NCBI RefSeq assembly: GCF_025766255.1
Contig: NW_026516665.1
Location: forward strand, 620,001 to 684,000
DNA from: Zychaea mexicana
Taxonomy: Eukaryota > Mucoromycota > Mucoromycetes > Mucorales > Lichtheimiaceae
Direction of reading: 5' to 3'
DNA length: 64,000 bases
This document shows, piece by piece, positions 1 through 12,336 of this stretch (positions within the stretch are counted from its first letter, which is position 1; each line of letters opens with the position of its first letter). Position numbers and translations under genes: made by a program. Under the pieces are notes generated by a model. That model did no database searches, was not told the origin of the DNA, and saw nothing but the letters and a program-made list of their open reading frames with translations.

Positions 1-3000
1 CTTTCTCTTCTTCCTTTTTTTATCCGCTGTTATATCCCTTTTCTTCTATTTATGTCACCTATTTACCGAGAGCAAACCCACTATCACCTATACATATTAT
101 GCATCATCCCTTCATCTCTATACCAACATTTGTAGCTATATCACTCACCTGCACCAACAACAATACCCCCTTTCCTACTATTTCGATATATGTAATCAGC
201 CCGACATCACATCACTCTACCATCATACCCCTAGTAGTTCCCACCTCTTGTTGTTCTATTTGCTTTTTCCAGCATTGTTCCTATTGTATATGTATTCTGC
301 GCCGACGAGAATTACGCCGGATAAACGCATTAAAAGAAACCTGCACATGTCTAAAATTGCCTTTTCTGGTGTGGGGTTGCCTTCTCTTACTCACTATGCA
401 TTTCAGTCCTCACGACCAAGTAGTGGTAGCTTGTGCTGCTGGTATGTAGCCGTTAGCTGCCGGTGACTGCACATCATACATAATAGAGACTCTACAAACC
501 CAATCACATGCTTTTTTTTATTCCAATAAACACTTATAACAACAGCTTCTACTTACATGCGTGCATGTACACCATCCGTTTGTTGAGATGACAACTGCCG
601 GTCAACCCCGCAATATTTCATCCGCACCATCATAATAAGTGTGTTGCAGAAGTACTCTGTACATAAATGTGTCCCTCTCCTCCTCCCCGTCTATGTGTAC
701 GTACCGCATAGAACCCTGCCTTTTCTTCTTTATGAAAAAAACAAAAAACAAAGAAACTGCCTTAATGCAAACAACATCAGTTCTTTTTTCTTTGCATTGG
801 TTGCCTAAAATTGCCTATTTCGGAAGCACATTTTCCGTCAAACTTTAAAGTGCGGTATTTTTCCGGCCCTATCACGGACTCATTGGTCAAAGAGAATGCG
901 TAAAGTGAAGAAGATCGACCCCTTTGTGAACAGTACATACACAGCATATTTTAAAGTCACGCGGTGCAATAAGTACTCGCTGCCCTTATTGGCTCCTGGT
1001 AAACCGACCTATTTTCTAAACATGGTTGATTTTTTAAAATAGAAACGATGGGACTATGAATAATGCCAAGAGCCGTAATTAAAGGGTACAACGAGGGCTA
1101 AAAAGAAATTCTTGAGTACTTTTATTTTCAGTTATTTAGGAAATGAAGAAGCCGCGTAGATTTGCATAGTGGTAATTATGGAAATTGCGCGGTACTGATC
1201 ATAAGCAAGTCTCAAAAGTAAAACATGTTATAAGATCATATCATAAAGTTCATTAGTACCTCGCCTCAAGGGTTGTTGTGAGCGCCATTTTTATAAAGAC
1301 GTCACCTGATATATAACAAGCACACACCATCTTAGCCCACGTAACACTTTGTCAAACTTTGAGAGAAGCAACATCTGAAGGATCTTGTCCTACACGAAAC
1401 CGAGGATTGCGAGTAGTGCCAATCGAATCTTAGCACATTAATGTACGTGTATAACTGCTTGGTGATTTCAAACTTATGATACCTGCATCATGACTTCATC
1501 ATATGTTCCAAAATGAATGTAGTCAACAGGGAGAATTGTTCATTTTCCTTTCTTCTCCCTGATACTATGTACTGTGCTGCTAATGCTTCATTTGTAACAA
1601 GGAAGAGAAGAAATACGGTGGCTCTTCTCGCTGCATATGATAGTGGTTTAGCGCATGATAATACTATCTTACATTTACTGATGTTGGGAGTTGCATACAA
1701 GCACTCTAGATCTGATCATATAAGGAAAAATTGTAAGAACCAAGTTGCTTGGACTGCAAGATCTCTCCTTCTCCCCTCTCTAGACCTGTATCTGTCACAT
1801 GTCATCATCTTACTTCAAACAAATATAAACAAACAAGGTGGCGGGGCGGAGGTGGGGTGCATCACCCCAAATCACGGCCCTTTTTGCCCAAAGGCGCGCG
1901 GGGTACTGCTGCGGCTGCGTGTGTACTGCTGCGCATATGTGTATATAAATAATATGTATACATGTAACTGTGCTTGCAATATGCAAAGATGGCATCTCCG
2001 TATGTAACATAGTGTATGTATCGGAATCGAAAAATGATCCTTCACCAGCCATTTGATAACCCGTACGCTATTCCGCCGTATTGTTGCTTTTTGGAAATGC
2101 CGAGGCTGCATATTTAGTGCAAAGCTAGCTGCATGTAGATTAGCGCCGGCAGCATGAGTCGTTTCCTTTGGTCATGGTTGAATATAGCCCAACATATTTG
2201 ATCATAATAGCTGCTAGTTGGTAAGAAAAGTCCAGTTAGTAATGAATTAACCTTGTGGATGTGTTGCTGCTTTTAGCTGGTCCAGTCGGTTTTTTTTTGT
2301 GCTAATACTATATTGGTAAGTCTAGTTTGAGCTGTTGGCACGGGCCGTGTTATGATCAGATCACATCATCCTGCAAAGTTTCAAAGGTGTGGAAAAAAAA
2401 GATTCCGAACTCTTTATGACACTTTTCATTGATGGTAATGAAGCATTGGTCCGTGGCACTGCTACACACAGTATATAAATGTAGCTTATTATCATTCTGC
2501 TCGCCGTGAACGTCACTAGCGATGATATATTCACAAATAAACAACGTAGCTGGCTTTGTTAACGTCAGACTCATTATCTATTTACCCCAACAAACAGCTA
2601 ACTATGATATAGACACCCATACCCCGGTTGTTTTTGCTTTGTTTTTACCTGCATACTTGTGGTGTCCACTGCTATCCTTTTAAAAAAATAAAATAAATAC
2701 CTAAACGGCTTGCTTTTATAATGCTGCTTCGTCTGCTCTATCCTTGATATCTTCTGTATAGTATTTAATGAGCCAAGATTTGAGGAAATGTGTCACAGGA
2801 TCCAGGCTTCCTTTTGTGACAATTGTATTTTCTACTCTGCCAGTCTGAAGAAGACGTTTCGATCGGTAAGTGTGCTTACTGCCTTTTAGAGAATCATTTA
2901 ATGCACAGAGATCAAAAGGCCTTTATAGCACAGAGTTTTTTAGAGGCTCTCCTTTATCCTTCTTTTCTTCGAAATCAATGCTTGTCAAAAAGCTCGACTG

Positions 3001-3517
3001 TTCTTTATCAGATCGGCAGTATCCATGATTGATCTGTTTGAAACACAAACCTGTGTCACTGAAAAAAATCAAAATTACCAAATTTGGAAAAAACAGAAAT
3101 TCATTTGACCTTTCTCGGCCCCTCGAAATGGTGATTTTGTTCGTATTTCTGTCATGGTTGATTTACATAGCGACACACAGACCAACCTGTTTATGGAAAA
3201 CTCCTTGATTGATAAATAAAGCGCTTTCGGATTGTTTGGGTGGTTTCGGCCCTAAACTCCATCGGATCCGTTCGAAGAAGGCGTCGGTGTGGAAGATTAA
3301 TCAACCGAAGCGCGGGTCAGAAGCGACGGATACACACTTTAAAGAACGGTCCGAATTGCCTCCGTCTCCGAGCGATCTACTATACATCATTAAGGAAGTT
3401 CTTCCAGATCGGCGCAAAAAAGCTTCCGTCTCCACAAGTATATACAGTGAATCTGTATCTGCTGTTTTCATGATTAATCCGACGCTCTTTATCTTTCTTT
3501 GTACCAGTATTGTTCTT
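1..3517. other. Intergenic region without a recognisable gene
   Basis: All reading frames here are short, and none resembles a protein family I know. The first 500 bases are rich in C and T on the + strand, as in fungal untranslated leaders or promoters. The last few hundred bases are the leader and promoter of the PDR transporter at 3518. An in-frame ATG at 3470 would add 16 mostly hydrophobic residues to that transporter. The paralogue at 43315 has no such extension, so I did not use it. Confidence 0.6.
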
Positions 3518-6500
3518 ATGGATAAAGAGAAAGCTCAAATATCGCAACAATATCGGCAACAACGTAGTAATAACGATGACAAGACGTCAGTTGAGACAGT
3601 CCTTGAACCTATCGGTTCAAAAGGCAGCTATGGTGAGCCGAACGCTAATATTGTAGATGTCGATGGTAAGAGATCACAATTTCATTTGACATGACGTACT
3701 GACATCAAGAAACATATACTACAATCAATTGACGTTCTTAATTCTTTTCTTTTGACCCATCTAAATAGCTGCTATTGGTGAATACCACGAGTTGAAACGC
3801 GGACTCTCCCGGATCAGCAGAAAATCAACAAACGCCAGTAAAGTTGAAGAGGGTGTTGTCACCCAAGAAGAGTTCAGTCTCGATGACTTTTTACACGGAA
3901 TGAACAACGACGCTCAAGAAGCCGGCCATGTCCCTAAACACCTTGGGCTCGTCTTCCGTGATCTCACAGTTGAGGTATATAAATTAGATCTCTTTCCAGT
4001 AATCAAAAAGCTATTACCGAAAACAAACACGACGAAACTTTTTCTTCTTGATTATCATTAACAATTCATCACATACACCGCGTCTCATATTTTATCAGGG
4101 CCTCGGTGCTGATGCGCATACCATTCGTACAAACCTGAGTGACTTGATGGCAGCTCTTCAATTCTGGAAAGTCTTTGGCATCGGTAAAAAGACTTCAAAA
4201 AAGACGATTCTCCGTGGTCTTGACGGTTTCTGCAAGGATGGTGAAATGCTTCTCGTTCTCGGTCGTCCTGGTGCTGGTTGTACCAGTTTGCTTAAAGTCT
4301 TGGCTAATATGCGCGGCTCTTTTACCAAGGTCGATGGTCAAGTCAGCTACGGAGGTATTGATCACGAGACATTCGGTAAATATTACCGTGGCCAAGCCAT
4401 CTATAACGAAGAAGAAGATCAACATTACCCAACGTAAGTCATCTTTGTAGTCTTTGAACATGAACGGATGACGCATACTAATGGAAGGCCTGCAATAGAC
4501 TTAGTACGCGACAAACACTGCAGTTCGCCTTACGTTGCAAGACTCCTGGTACTCGACTGCCTGATGAGACTAGCAAAGACTTTGTTGAGAAAATTATTTA
4601 CTTGCTCGGCAACATGCTAGGTCTTACACGACAGATGCCTACCATAGTTGGTAATGCCTTTGTACGCGGCCTTTCTGGTGGTGAGCGCAAGCGTCTCTCT
4701 ATTGCCGAGGTCATGACAACACAGAGTTCAATCAACTGCTGGGATTGTTCCACGCGTGGCCTGGACGCCGCTTCTGCCCTCGATTATGTCCGTTCGCTCC
4801 GCATCATGACCGACGTTTTCAAAAAGACAACCATTTCCACATTGTACCAAGCATCCAATAGCATCTACAGCTTGTATGACAAAGTCTTGCTACTTGATGA
4901 TGGCTACTGTATCTATTTTGGCCCAGCCGACGAAGCAAAAGCCTACTTTGAAAACCTTGGATTCTACTGCCCGCCTCGCAAGTCGATTCCAGATTTCCTC
5001 ACCGGCCTCTGTAATCCCGTAGAGCGTGAAATCAAGCCTGGTTTTGAAAACACCGCGCCACAGCACGCATCTGAATTCCAAGCCCGGTACTATGAATCCA
5101 CTATCCACAAGCGTTTGATGGCCGAGCTCGAGAATTACGAGCAACTGATCGAACGTAATAACCCATCTGAAACTTTCAAGAACGCTGTTGTCGCCGAGCA
5201 TCAAAAGGGCGCACTCAAAAAGTCTCCATACACCGCTTCCTTTTGGCAGCAAGTCATGGCATTGACAGTTCGTCAGTACCATCTACTGATCAAGGACCAT
5301 CATGGCAACTTTTCTCGCTATGGTACGATTTTCGTCCAAGGTTTGATATCTGCATCATGTTTCTACAAGATGCCCATGACGGCTGCAGGTGCCTTCTCTC
5401 GCGGTGGTGCTCTATTCTTTGCGTTGCTCTTCAACTCGCTGATTTCACAGACGGAAATGGTGAATTATTTGACCGGTAAACCTATCCTGGCCAAGCAGAA
5501 GCATTTTGCCATGTTCCAGCCGTCTGCGTTTTACATTGCCCAAGTCATTATGGATGTACCTTACGCCATTGTTCAAGGTAAAGATTATAATCACTGATAT
5601 GCTAGATAATAAGTAATGTTCTGATAAGCTTATAATTTCTCTATGATTTTTAGTTGTCATTTTTGCTCTGTGTTCGTACTTCCTGATGGGTCTTAATCTG
5701 GATGCCGGTCATTGGTTCGGGTACTGTCTCATCTTATTCTTTCTGAACATGATGATGAACGGTTTCTTTCGTCTTTTCGGTGCCATCTGTAAGAATTTCT
5801 ATTTGGGTACGGAAATCTCTGGTATTTTTCTGGTGGCCATGATGACCTATACCGGCTATGTCATTCCGTACAAGACGATGCATCCTTGGTTGTATTGGTA
5901 AGAAGCTATCATTTCCTGCAAGCTAACATTATTTCTAAACATTTTTTGCTCTTTGTTTTACCCTACATAGGATTTACTGGATTAACCCCATGGGCTATGC
6001 TTACAAGGCACTGATTATCAACGAGATGCGCGGTCAGGTCTACTCGTGTGAAGGCGAAGGAAACTCTATTCCATTCGGCCCTGGCTATGAAGCGTGGGCA
6101 AACAAGGTCTGCACCATGAAAGGAGCTGTACCCGGTGAAAACGTTGTGCGTGGTGACGACTACCTTCGCGAAGCACTCAGCTACGAGCCATCCCAACAAT
6201 GGGCACCTTATTTCGTGGCTGTGGTTGCATTCTTCCTTTTCTTCACCGTGGTCATTGCTGGTATCATGGAATTCTCGGATGCTATGAAAGGCGGATCCAT
6301 CACCAAACTGTATCATCCCGGCAAAGCTCCAAAATCCCGTACCGACGAAGAGGAAGATGAAAGACGCAAGAAGCAACAAGAGGTTACCAACAATATGGAA
6401 GGTCTTGCTACCGGTACAACATTTTCCTGGCACCACATTCACTACGAGGTTCCGTTCAAAGGTGGTCCACTGCACTTGCTCAATGACATTTCCGGTATTG

Positions 6501-8464
6501 TCAAGCCTGGCCATTTGACAGCTCTCATGGGTTCTTCGGGTGCGGGTAAAACTACCCTTCTCGATGTGTTGGCAAAGCGCAAGACCATTGGCAAGGTAGA
6601 TGGCCGTGTCTATCTCAACAACGAAGCCTTGATGTCTGATTTCGAACGCATCACCGGTTACTGCGAGCAAATGGACATTCACCAGCCGGCAGTCACTGTG
6701 CGCGAGGCCATGCGATTCTCTGCTTACTTGCGCCAGAATGAAAATGTTCCCAAGGCCGAAAAGGACGAATATGTTGAGCAGATTTTGACGTTGCTCGAAA
6801 TGGAAGACATTGCAGATGCACAGATCGGTGTTCTAGAAGAAGGCACGGGTATTTCTGTCGAGGAACGCAAACGCCTTACTATCGGTATGGAGCTCGTTGC
6901 TAAGCCCAAGTTGCTCTTTTTGGACGAGCCTACTTCTGGTTTGGATGCCCAAAGTTCGTTTAACATTGTCCGGTTTATTCGCAAGCTCGCTGACTGTGGT
7001 TGGCCCGTCCTGTGTACGATTCATCAGCCTTCTTCTATCTTGTTTGAGCACTTTGATCATCTATTGCTTTTGGTTCGTGGTGGCAAAACTGCTTACTACG
7101 GGGAAATTGGCAAGGATGCCCGTATCATGATTGACTACTTTGAATCGAACGGCGGTCCTACTTGTTCGCCTGACGCCAACCCTGCAGAATACATTTTGGA
7201 GGTCGTTGGTGCTGGTACGGCTGGAAAGGCGACACGCGACTGGGCTGAGATTTGGACCAACTCACCACAGGCTCAGTCTCTTGAGGAAGAACTCGAAGAT
7301 ATTCATCAGGTTGCTGAGGAACATCCCAAGCGCGAATCACTAGCATATGCCACATCGTTCTGGACGCAATTCTGGCTTGTTTACAAACGTATCAACATTG
7401 CTTACTGGCGATCTCCCGAATACAACATTGGTCGTTTCATTACCCTTGAAGGCATTGCATTGATCACTGGTTTCACGTATTGGAAGATGTCATACACGAC
7501 CTCGGATATGCAAAACCGTCTCTTCTTCTTGCTATCCACCTTCATTATGGCCGTTCTTTTGGTAACTTTCTTTGCTTCTATTTCCCGTATTTAACAGAAG
7601 ACTTACATACTTTTATTACCTTCTTTTTACTTTATACAGATCATCTTGTCCCAACCAAAATTCATGACTGAAAGACTCTACTTCCGTCGCGAGTACGCGT
7701 CGCGCTACTATGGCTGGGTGCCGTTCTCCATTGCATCGATCCTTGTAGAAATTCCATATATTCTGGTAATCTGTGCACTTTATATGTGCGGATTCTACTG
7801 GACTGCTGGTTTGGTCAACACGTCTGAAGCATGTGGTTACTTTTACTTGATGTTTGTATTCTTTGTATGCTGGGCCGTTTCTCTTGGTTTTGTCATTGCT
7901 GCCTTTTCTGAGCATGCCACGATGGCTTCTGTAATCAACCCATTATTTATCTCCATGCTGATCCTCTTTGCCGGTATGATGCAATCTCCAAGCGCTATGC
8001 CACACTTTTGGAGCTCCTGGATGTACTGGTTGGGTAAGATTTTGAAACACGTTGGCTCTTTTTTCTCACTTTCTGTTCTTGATACTCACAACTGGAAATA
8101 TTACATTGTTTTAGATCCTTTTCATTACTATCTAGAAGGTCTAGCCACAAATGAAATGCGAGACCTGCCGGTTGAATGCAAGGAACTCGACGTCGCCACG
8201 TTTTACCCACCTGAAGGCCAAACATGCGGCGAGTACAGCGCCAATTTCTTCGCAAACGGTGCCACAGGCTATATCGTGAACGAAAATGCAACAGACATTT
8301 GCGAATACTGCTCTTACAAGTCTGGTCAAGAATTCTACTCGAGCTTATACCAATGGGATGCAGGCAACAAATGGCGAAATCTCGGTATCATGATTTGCTA
8401 CTTCATTTTCAACGTATTTGTATTTGTTATCCTTTGCTTTTTCAAGAGAAAGGCTAGACGATAG
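3518..8464 (+). CDS. PDR-type ABC transporter 1 (ABCG full transporter)
   Basis: Predicted ATP-driven efflux pump of the plasma membrane, in the pleiotropic drug resistance family (Pdr5/Cdr1 type). Eight exons: 3518-3665, 3769-3974, 4099-4433, 4499-5577, 5654-5897, 5971-7561, 7640-8033 and 8115-8464. They join in phase to give 1448 aa, the usual size. The order is NBD1-TMD1-NBD2-TMD2. NBD1 has Walker A GRPGAGCT at about 173-180, with Cys in place of the catalytic Lys as is normal in fungal PDR pumps. It also has signature LSGGERKR at about 288 and a Walker B variant CWDCSTRGLD at about 310. NBD2 has canonical Walker A GSSGAGKTT at about 858-866, a degenerate signature VEERKR near 967 and Walker B LLFLDEPTSGLD at about 985. 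This asymmetry of sites is typical of the family. The start was chosen by match to the paralogue at 43315. The last intron (8034-8114, 81 nt) has no in-frame stop. The substrate cannot be inferred. Confidence 0.95.
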
Positions 8465-9907
8465 ACAAAGTTTATACTGTGCTTTCTTTGTTTCTGTCCA
8501 ACTTCTTTATTCATTCATCACCCAAAACTGTATATTATTTCTGTAATATCTCCTCAACCATCAATTTATCATACAGTCTAATTATTAGTACATAACTAGA
8601 GTTTTTTTTTGTTATATCATACCTTCATAAATTTTATAAATGCTCTTGATATCATAATCGAGCCTACTACTGTAGCAACTCACCTTCTTAAAACAAGAGT
8701 AGCATCATATATAAGAAAGTCTTACTTTATTATATTGCAGCTGATATGGCAGCACCTGCTAGGTACAGTGGTTCCCCGTTTAATTTCACTCTCAATAAGA
8801 TAAACCCTCAGTTATTTCAACTTTTTTCTATACCCCCTTTAAGCATAGAACACTGCTTGAATCACCCTCGTTTTGTGTCAACCCTCAGTAGTCTCAACAC
8901 TTTATAGACCCCCTTTGAGGTTGAAATAAACGGGGAACCACTGTAGTCAATTTGTCGTGCTAAAGCTGTGATTGTTAGAGTCAATACATACTAAGTACCA
9001 GAAAATTGTGGTTCAAGAAGAGAAATGACGCAGGATTGATAATACCCACATTATCCGACGATTGACAGGAAGATTTATCTTCTCAAGCTGATATAAACCG
9101 AGGAAGCGTTTTCGAGTATGAAATCTTACCAATTTGCCGTTAAATGTCGGCAAGAGTATATTCTAATACATGTTATTTTACTAGACTACTATCATTGTGA
9201 CTATTCCGAATGGATAGAAGAGTGACATGGATTGCTCACTTCATGCCCCTTTTCTTCCTCCCAAGATGATAATATGTGATTTCTCACGCACTCAATTCAT
9301 GCACCCCATAACATTCAACTATACTGATAAACACCCTGGACAATTCATCGCATGGCACTGACAGGATTAAACCATACAAGTCTATTTGCATCTTTTGTGG
9401 TGAGATAGTAAAAGACGATCGCAATGTGATAAGCCTGGCCACAATGAAGATATATTTCAAGGGGGTTTATCAGCGGTTTATCCTTTGCAAAAATACCCAC
9501 CGAGCACCAGATTCTCTTCCTGTAAGTAGCGTGCGCTGAAAAGAAAAATTCAGAATTGTAAAATTCCTTTGGGAGCACTTTAATGTATATCAACATATTA
9601 TAAACAAACAAGTAAGTTTGAATATGTTTATTACAAGCACTATGATAAGAATGTGAGGCGGTAGCCATTAATTTCATCTTGTAACAGCGTTGTTCGTACC
9701 AACCAAGTGATAACGCGTATTCTCACGTACAGTAAGCATACGTTAAAGTTACGCACTTGAGCAATACAGGTATTTGTGTTATATGCGACATGCCATTGTG
9801 ACATGGGTTTCAAATGTGGACCCGGGGAAAAACAAATTCATGCAATTTTGTTGGGTTAAAAAAATGCCCTAATTTCTCTTCTTTTTACTTCCTTAAACCT
9901 TTGCAAG
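8465..9907. other. Intergenic region, contains one MITE
   Basis: Apart from the terminal-inverted-repeat element at 8766-8943, nothing recognisable was found. A 110-codon open frame on the minus strand (9345-9677) resembles no family known to me and has no intron or neighbour support, so it is treated as chance. Confidence 0.6.
8766..8943. mobile_element. 178-bp MITE with near-perfect terminal inverted repeats and TA target duplication
   Basis: The left end reads CAGTGGTTCCCCGTTTA, and the reverse complement of the right end gives the same 17 bases. Similarity continues for several more bases with one small indel. The element is flanked by TA at 8764-8765 and 8944-8945. There is no coding capacity. 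The CAGT termini and TA target sites match non-autonomous elements moved by pogo/Tigger or other Tc1/mariner-superfamily transposases. Inside, short CCCTCAGT motifs recur. The good preservation of the ends suggests a fairly recent insertion. Confidence 0.85.
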
Positions 9908-10425
9908 ATGTCAACCAAAATTACCTACCGAGGCGAAAACGACCAAGAGTTCTTTGTGATTGCCAACAAGGGCATGGCTTCCAAGTGGCGCAAGGACAAG
10001 ACGATTCCTCTTGTCGACGTTGTCCAATGTAAAGCTTTCTATTCTATATCATTACGTTTTCTTTTCTTTCGCTCACAGAACGAAACGGCAATGCATGTAG
10101 CATTTGACGTGATGACAACGTCCACCGGAAGCGAAACGGGTGAGTTCGTACGACCTTCCAAGGGTACTCTCGAGTAAGTAATCAAGAGCAATCCTCTACC
10201 CCGTACTCCCAAATTATCAGCACAACTTGTTCTCCTCATGTGTCTTGAACACCGACGATAGACAGGCAGACATATACTGACTGAATTTGCATACGCATAT
10301 GCTGTACACAATATATGCAACTATCTGTTGTTACTGTTGTTGCTTACAGGAGCTCATTTCAGACCAAGAACGTGGACAAGGTTGTCGAGCAGATTGTCGA
10401 GCATGGAGACGAAAAGAATATGTAA
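9908..10425 (+). CDS. RTC3: RTC3-like small SBDS-domain protein
   Basis: Three exons (9908-10028, 10101-10173, 10350-10425) give an 89-aa protein. It matches the fungal stand-alone SBDS N-terminal domain family, yeast Rtc3/Yhr087w, linked to RNA metabolism and telomere capping. The N-terminal pattern TKITYRGEN followed by VIANKG, the central FDVMTTSTG and the C-terminal VEQIVEHG agree with that fold. The nearest acceptor for intron 1 (10078) would create an immediate stop. The acceptor at 10099-10100 gives a 72-nt intron and restores the conserved central segment, so I used it. Retention of this intron would keep the frame open. The protein is slightly shorter than yeast Rtc3 (about 111 aa). 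Confidence 0.85.
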
Positions 10426-10730
10426 AAATAAACCACTAGCATCATGATCAGAAACATACTGCTGCTACTACCGCTAGTAGTAGTAGAAGTAGTAGTAATC
10501 GTAGCATCCGGCACTCCTTCACTCCTCTGTCTCTCTCTCAGACCCCTTGTAGGGGCTGGTGAAGAGCTCCTATACATAATTGATAATAAAGAGTGTACTA
10601 TGTATATAACAATTTATGTGAAAAAAAAGGGGGGGGGTGAGGCCTTGGACACCATATCACGACGACTCCGTGTTATTAAAGCTTTCTCTCTTTCTTTCTT
10701 CTTTTGCAACTTTCAAAACACACAATCACA

Positions 10731-12111
10731 ATGGCGCCTGCATCAACAACCGATGGCGATTCATATTCCTCATCGGCAACACAGCCGACGGAACTGTCGG
10801 ACGCCATGATAGAGTATTATGACATGAAGGGCGAAACAATAGTGCATACTCAGCGCGCACGAGACGGCGACACGGATTCCGACAAAGATTTGGTGATCAC
10901 GTCGCTGACAGAGTCGTTACAGATACACAAGGAGATTCTCGAGCGACTGAACAATGAAAAAGAAGCTTTTATTGCAGATATCCGCAGAGAGCGAGACGAG
11001 GAGCAGAGTACCACACGCAAAGAAAAGGAAGAAGCCCAGTCGGCGCTGGAGACACAGATGGAACAACACAAACGGCTGGAGTCGGCCTATGCCAGCGCTG
11101 TCAAGGAGCTTGAATCCAAAAAGGAAGAATACAAGCGGATGGAGAGCAATTTCTATGCCCATGTAAAGAGGTAGGCTCTTGTTACCGTGATTTATCCTTC
11201 TATCCAATTATCGACATCACTGACAATGTGTTTACTGGATGCACTATAGCATACGGCCCACCGACGATGATCTGTCGACAATCCAGTATGAGATCACCCA
11301 CTTGGCCAACCTAATGAATAACTTTTGCATGGGCCTGAAATCAAAAATGGATCGATCTGGCGGCTCTGCATATATCCTGGACCGATGGCCGAGCACCCGC
11401 CATTACTTTCTGTCCAACGCATCAGAAGAAGACGACGCCATAGAACCACGGCTGGAGCCATGGATCATCACCATGTTTACTGAGAAGCTTATCACGGAGG
11501 CACTCACCCAGGACATCTTCAACCAGCCGATCCACACTGGCGTGTCTGTGAACGAAACATTCAAGCAGCTGAATGCATGGATCGAGGAGCGCAACACAGA
11601 CTGGGCCAGCCGCCTGAGACAGCAAGTGAGCGCACTCGTCGTGCGCCAAGCTGGTGAACAGGAACAGGCCATGATTGACAAGTCGTTGGAAGCGCTAGTG
11701 GACAGGATTCTCGATCAGCTCAGCAGCATCTATCCACGCATAAAGGACGGTCCTCAGCAAAAGAAAAAGATGGATGCCATCTGCGCACGTGCTGCCAAAC
11801 TAAATCTTGCCATGAAGGGTCAGGACATTAGAGTGTTCTGTGGCTCAATTGAAGAAGGTGTCGCCCTCTATGACAGCGCCACCATGAAGCCCGTCAGCAA
11901 GAGCGAGCCGGAGGGCACTGTCGTATATGTTGTCGCTCCGCCGTTCATTGCTTTGGATCCAAAGGATGAAGACCATGGATTTGTGATACCTGCAAAAGTT
12001 TACTGTACCTCTTCTAAATCTCTACTTCCTCCTTCTCCACCATCACAAACAACATCAGCATCGTCACCACCCTCGCCATCACCCACGCCTACTTCAATAG
12101 CAGCAGAATAA
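10731..12111 (+). CDS. Coiled-coil protein of unknown function
   Basis: Two exons (10731-11170, 11250-12111) encode 433 aa. I do not recognise the family. Residues of about 55-145 form a long charged coiled coil rich in Glu, Lys and Arg. After the intron there is a compact helical region with Trp-rich patches (RWPSTRHYF, EPWIITMFTEK) and a conserved-looking stretch, ARAAKLNLAMKGQDIRVFCG. It then ends in a low-complexity Ser/Pro/Thr tail. The ATG at 10731 is the first in the frame and sits in an A/C-rich context typical of fungal starts. It may be a cytoskeletal or signalling scaffold, but nothing in the sequence fixes a role. It ends 225 bp before the importin gene on the same strand. Confidence 0.85.
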
Positions 12112-12336
12112 ACAAACTGTTCTAATATGAAATCTAAAGATTTTGAGCACGAGGGAAACGTCTTTACCGGTTTAAGAAAAAACCCCGCCAGGTGCGTCGT
12201 CGTCGTCGTCGCTGTTACAAAAAAAAAACAGTTTTTTTTTGTGTGGAAAAGCCTTTATTTTTTTTTTCTTCAAACTTGCCCATCGCGCTTTCAGCTTTCT
12301 CCCTTTTTTCCCCGCCGCTTCTTCGTTAAACACAAC

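Noticed and set aside
3470..3517. Upstream in-frame ATG of transporter 1 (hydrophobic 16-residue extension)
   Set aside because: The paralogue has no upstream in-frame ATG and its protein starts with a matching MDEEK-like N-terminus. PDR pumps do not carry a signal peptide.
5963..6682. 239-codon minus-strand open frame inside PDR transporter 1
   Set aside because: It is antisense to a well-supported exon with conserved Walker A motif. A similar but shorter antisense frame occurs in the paralogue, as expected from shared codon use.
9345..9677. 110-codon minus-strand open frame downstream of the first MITE
   Set aside because: No known motif, no intron signals, and low-complexity hydrophobic and aromatic content typical of chance frames in AT-leaning DNA.
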